A DNA stretch of 6,259 nt, from NCBI GenBank assembly GCA_902488725.1, contig CABTXO010000110.1:1-6259 (forward strand), written 5' to 3'. Numbering within the stretch: position 1 is the first letter of the stretch; each line of letters starts with the position of its first letter. The notes below the pieces were generated by a model that had not been told where the DNA came from, made no database searches, and saw only the letters and a list, made by a program, of their open reading frames with translations. The stretch comes from an uncultured Bacteroidales bacterium (GTDB lineage: Bacteria > Bacteroidota > Bacteroidia > Bacteroidales > UBA932). Below are positions 5,381 through 6,259 of this stretch, piece after piece. Made by a program: the position numbers and the translations under genes.

Positions 5381-6259
5381 TCAGAGGCTGAGTTCCAGCC
5401 AGCGGGTTTCCTTGGTGTCGAGTTCTGCGGTGAGGGCGGAGTAGCGGCTGGAGATCTCCTGCAGTTTCGCAAAGTCCTGCACCGCATCCGGAGCACCGTT
5501 GAGCAGGCCTTCCACCTTTTCCTTTTCCTCCGTCAGGGCGGCAATGTCCTTTTCCAGTTGTTCCAGTTCGCGCTGCTCCTTGTAGGACAGACGGCGCGGC
5601 CGGGAATCCGCCGTGTCCGTCCGGTCAGGACGGGATGCCGTGCGGAGAGCGCCATCGGCCTTTGCGGCCTCGGCCGACGCACGGGCCCGCGCACGTTGAT
5701 CCGCCTGCACTTCCTTCAAGTACGTGCGGTACTCGCTGTAGGAGCCGATGAAGTCTTTGATCTCCCCGTCCCCGGTGAACACGAAGAGATGGTCCACGAG
5801 CCGGTCCAGGAAATGCCGGTCATGGGACACGATGATCAGCGTGCCTTTGTACTCCTTGAGGTATTCCTCCAGCACGTTCAACGTGACGATGTCCAGGTCG
5901 TTGGTGGGTTCGTCCAGCACGAGCAGGTTCGGCTGCCGCAGGAGGATGGTCAACAGGTAGAGCCGGCGCTTCTCCCCTCCCGAAAGGGTAGAAATGCGGT
6001 TGTTGAGCATGTCGTGCGGGAAGAGGAAGCGGCCCAGCAAATGGGTGTCGTTGATGGTTTCCAGGACGGTCTGGTCTTCGTCGAAAGCCATGCCCGACTG
6101 CCGGTAGTACCCGATCTTCAGCGACTCCCCCCGCTCGATCGTCCCGGTCAATTCAAGCTCATTCCCGGCACTGTCGGATGCGGCAATGGGCACGGACCGC
6201 CGTCCATTCTCGCATCCTGCGTCCCTTCGGGACTTGTCTGCTGCGGCTGAGTGCGGCCC
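5381..6259 (-). CDS. ABC-F ATPase, Uup-like (C-terminal part, 5' end outside window)
   Basis: The frame is open from the right edge to TGA at 5381-5383, giving 292 residues of a protein normally about 620-640 long. Only the second ATP-binding cassette and the tail are visible. Counting from the edge: GTIERGESLKIGYYRQ with the Q-loop Gln at residue 54, the ABC signature LSGGEKRRL (92-100), Walker B LLVLDEPTNDLD (112-123) and the switch-histidine block SHDRHF (145-150). An Arg/Ala-rich linker (about 186-223) leads to LSYKEQRELEQLE and a predicted coiled coil ending in RWLELSL, the Uup-type C-terminal domain. ABC-F proteins are soluble, lack membrane domains and mostly act on ribosomes; the Uup tail has been linked to DNA and ribosome binding. 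GTG at 6191-6193 is an internal codon in an open frame, not a convincing start. No Walker A motif is seen upstream (see findings). The gene converges on trkA with a 9-base gap. Confidence 0.9.
   Translation of the reverse strand, partial: GPHSAAADKSRRDAGCENGRRSVPIAASDSAGNELELTGTIERGESLKIGYYRQSGMAFDEDQTVLETINDTHLLGRFLFPHDMLNNRISTLSGGEKRRLYLLTILLRQPNLLVLDEPTNDLDIVTLNVLEEYLKEYKGTLIIVSHDRHFLDRLVDHLFVFTGDGEIKDFIGSYSEYRTYLKEVQADQRARARASAEAAKADGALRTASRPDRTDTADSRPRRLSYKEQRELEQLEKDIAALTEEKEKVEGLLNGAPDAVQDFAKLQEISSRYSALTAELDTKETRWLELSL
6194..6233. repeat. Pair of small hairpins inside the ABC-F reading frame (possible inserted palindromic element)
   Basis: GGACCGCCGTCC (6194-6205) can form a 4-bp stem with a CGCC loop. 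GTCCCTTCGGGAC (6221-6233) can form a 5-bp stem with a TTC loop. Both stems are built from GGAC/GTCC, giving a layout like REP-type elements. The stretch is in frame with the ABC-F gene and encodes a basic peptide (KSRRDAGCENGRRS) that does not resemble any ABC-F segment I know. Whether it recurs elsewhere in the genome cannot be seen here. Confidence 0.3.

Noticed and set aside
5386..5400. GGCTG-AGTTC-CAGCC hairpin as a trkA terminator
   Set aside because: The stem is only 5 bp with no following T-run, and it is the coding sequence for the ABC-F C-terminus (WLELSL).
5558..6250. Open frame on the + strand (230 codons) opposite the ABC-F gene
   Set aside because: The opposite strand encodes intact ABC signature, Walker B and switch-histidine motifs, and this frame shows no domain.
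1..6259. The whole run as a single new defence or biosynthetic system
   Set aside because: All six genes belong to known, widespread families with separate housekeeping-type roles. No toxin, nuclease, precursor peptide or mobile-element marker ties them together.

Overview
This 6,259-bp window is compact, GC-rich bacterial chromosome. It carries four complete genes, plus two that run off the edges. Five are on the + strand (partial tldD, tldE/pmbA, a slyD-like PPIase, a family-2 glycosyltransferase, trkA). One is on the - strand (the C-terminal half of a Uup-type ABC-F ATPase). Gaps between genes are 25 bases or less. I see no tRNA, rRNA, CRISPR array, transposase, integrase or phage gene, and no gene-free stretch longer than 300 bases.

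The protein sequences point to the Bacteroidota, probably a GC-rich Bacteroidales lineage such as a relative of the Rikenellaceae. The basis is close resemblance, from memory, of TldD, TldE, the SlyD-like protein and the ABC-F tail to Bacteroides-type homologues. Two supporting points are mostly A-rich rather than strong Shine-Dalgarno leaders, and one match to the Bacteroidota -7 promoter box (TAnnTTTG). The genus is inference.

Layout: positions 1-886 hold the catalytic half of TldD, and 900-2282 hold its non-catalytic partner TldE. Together they would form the TldD/E metalloprotease, which works on unstructured or modified peptides. A SlyD-like prolyl isomerase/chaperone with a Cys/His-rich, internally repeated metal-binding tail follows 23 bases later (2306-2899). 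A glycosyltransferase (2907-4016) comes next and overlaps the start of trkA (4013-5371) by 4 bases. trkA encodes the NAD(H)-binding regulatory subunit of a Trk potassium channel. The ABC-F gene (5381 to beyond 6259) converges on trkA with a 9-base gap. The + strand genes look like one co-directional run, but their jobs (peptide proteolysis, folding/metal handling, glycan synthesis, K+ uptake) do not form one obvious pathway.

I do not see a clearly new biological system. The best leads are: (a) the missing Walker A motif in the ABC-F gene, where the expected place holds an unrelated hairpin-bearing in-frame stretch at the right edge; (b) a shortened inter-motif arm in the same ATPase domain; (c) the Cys-rich duplicated SlyD tail; (d) an altered zinc-cysteine loop in TldD; and (e) a four-codon minigene placed between tldD and tldE.
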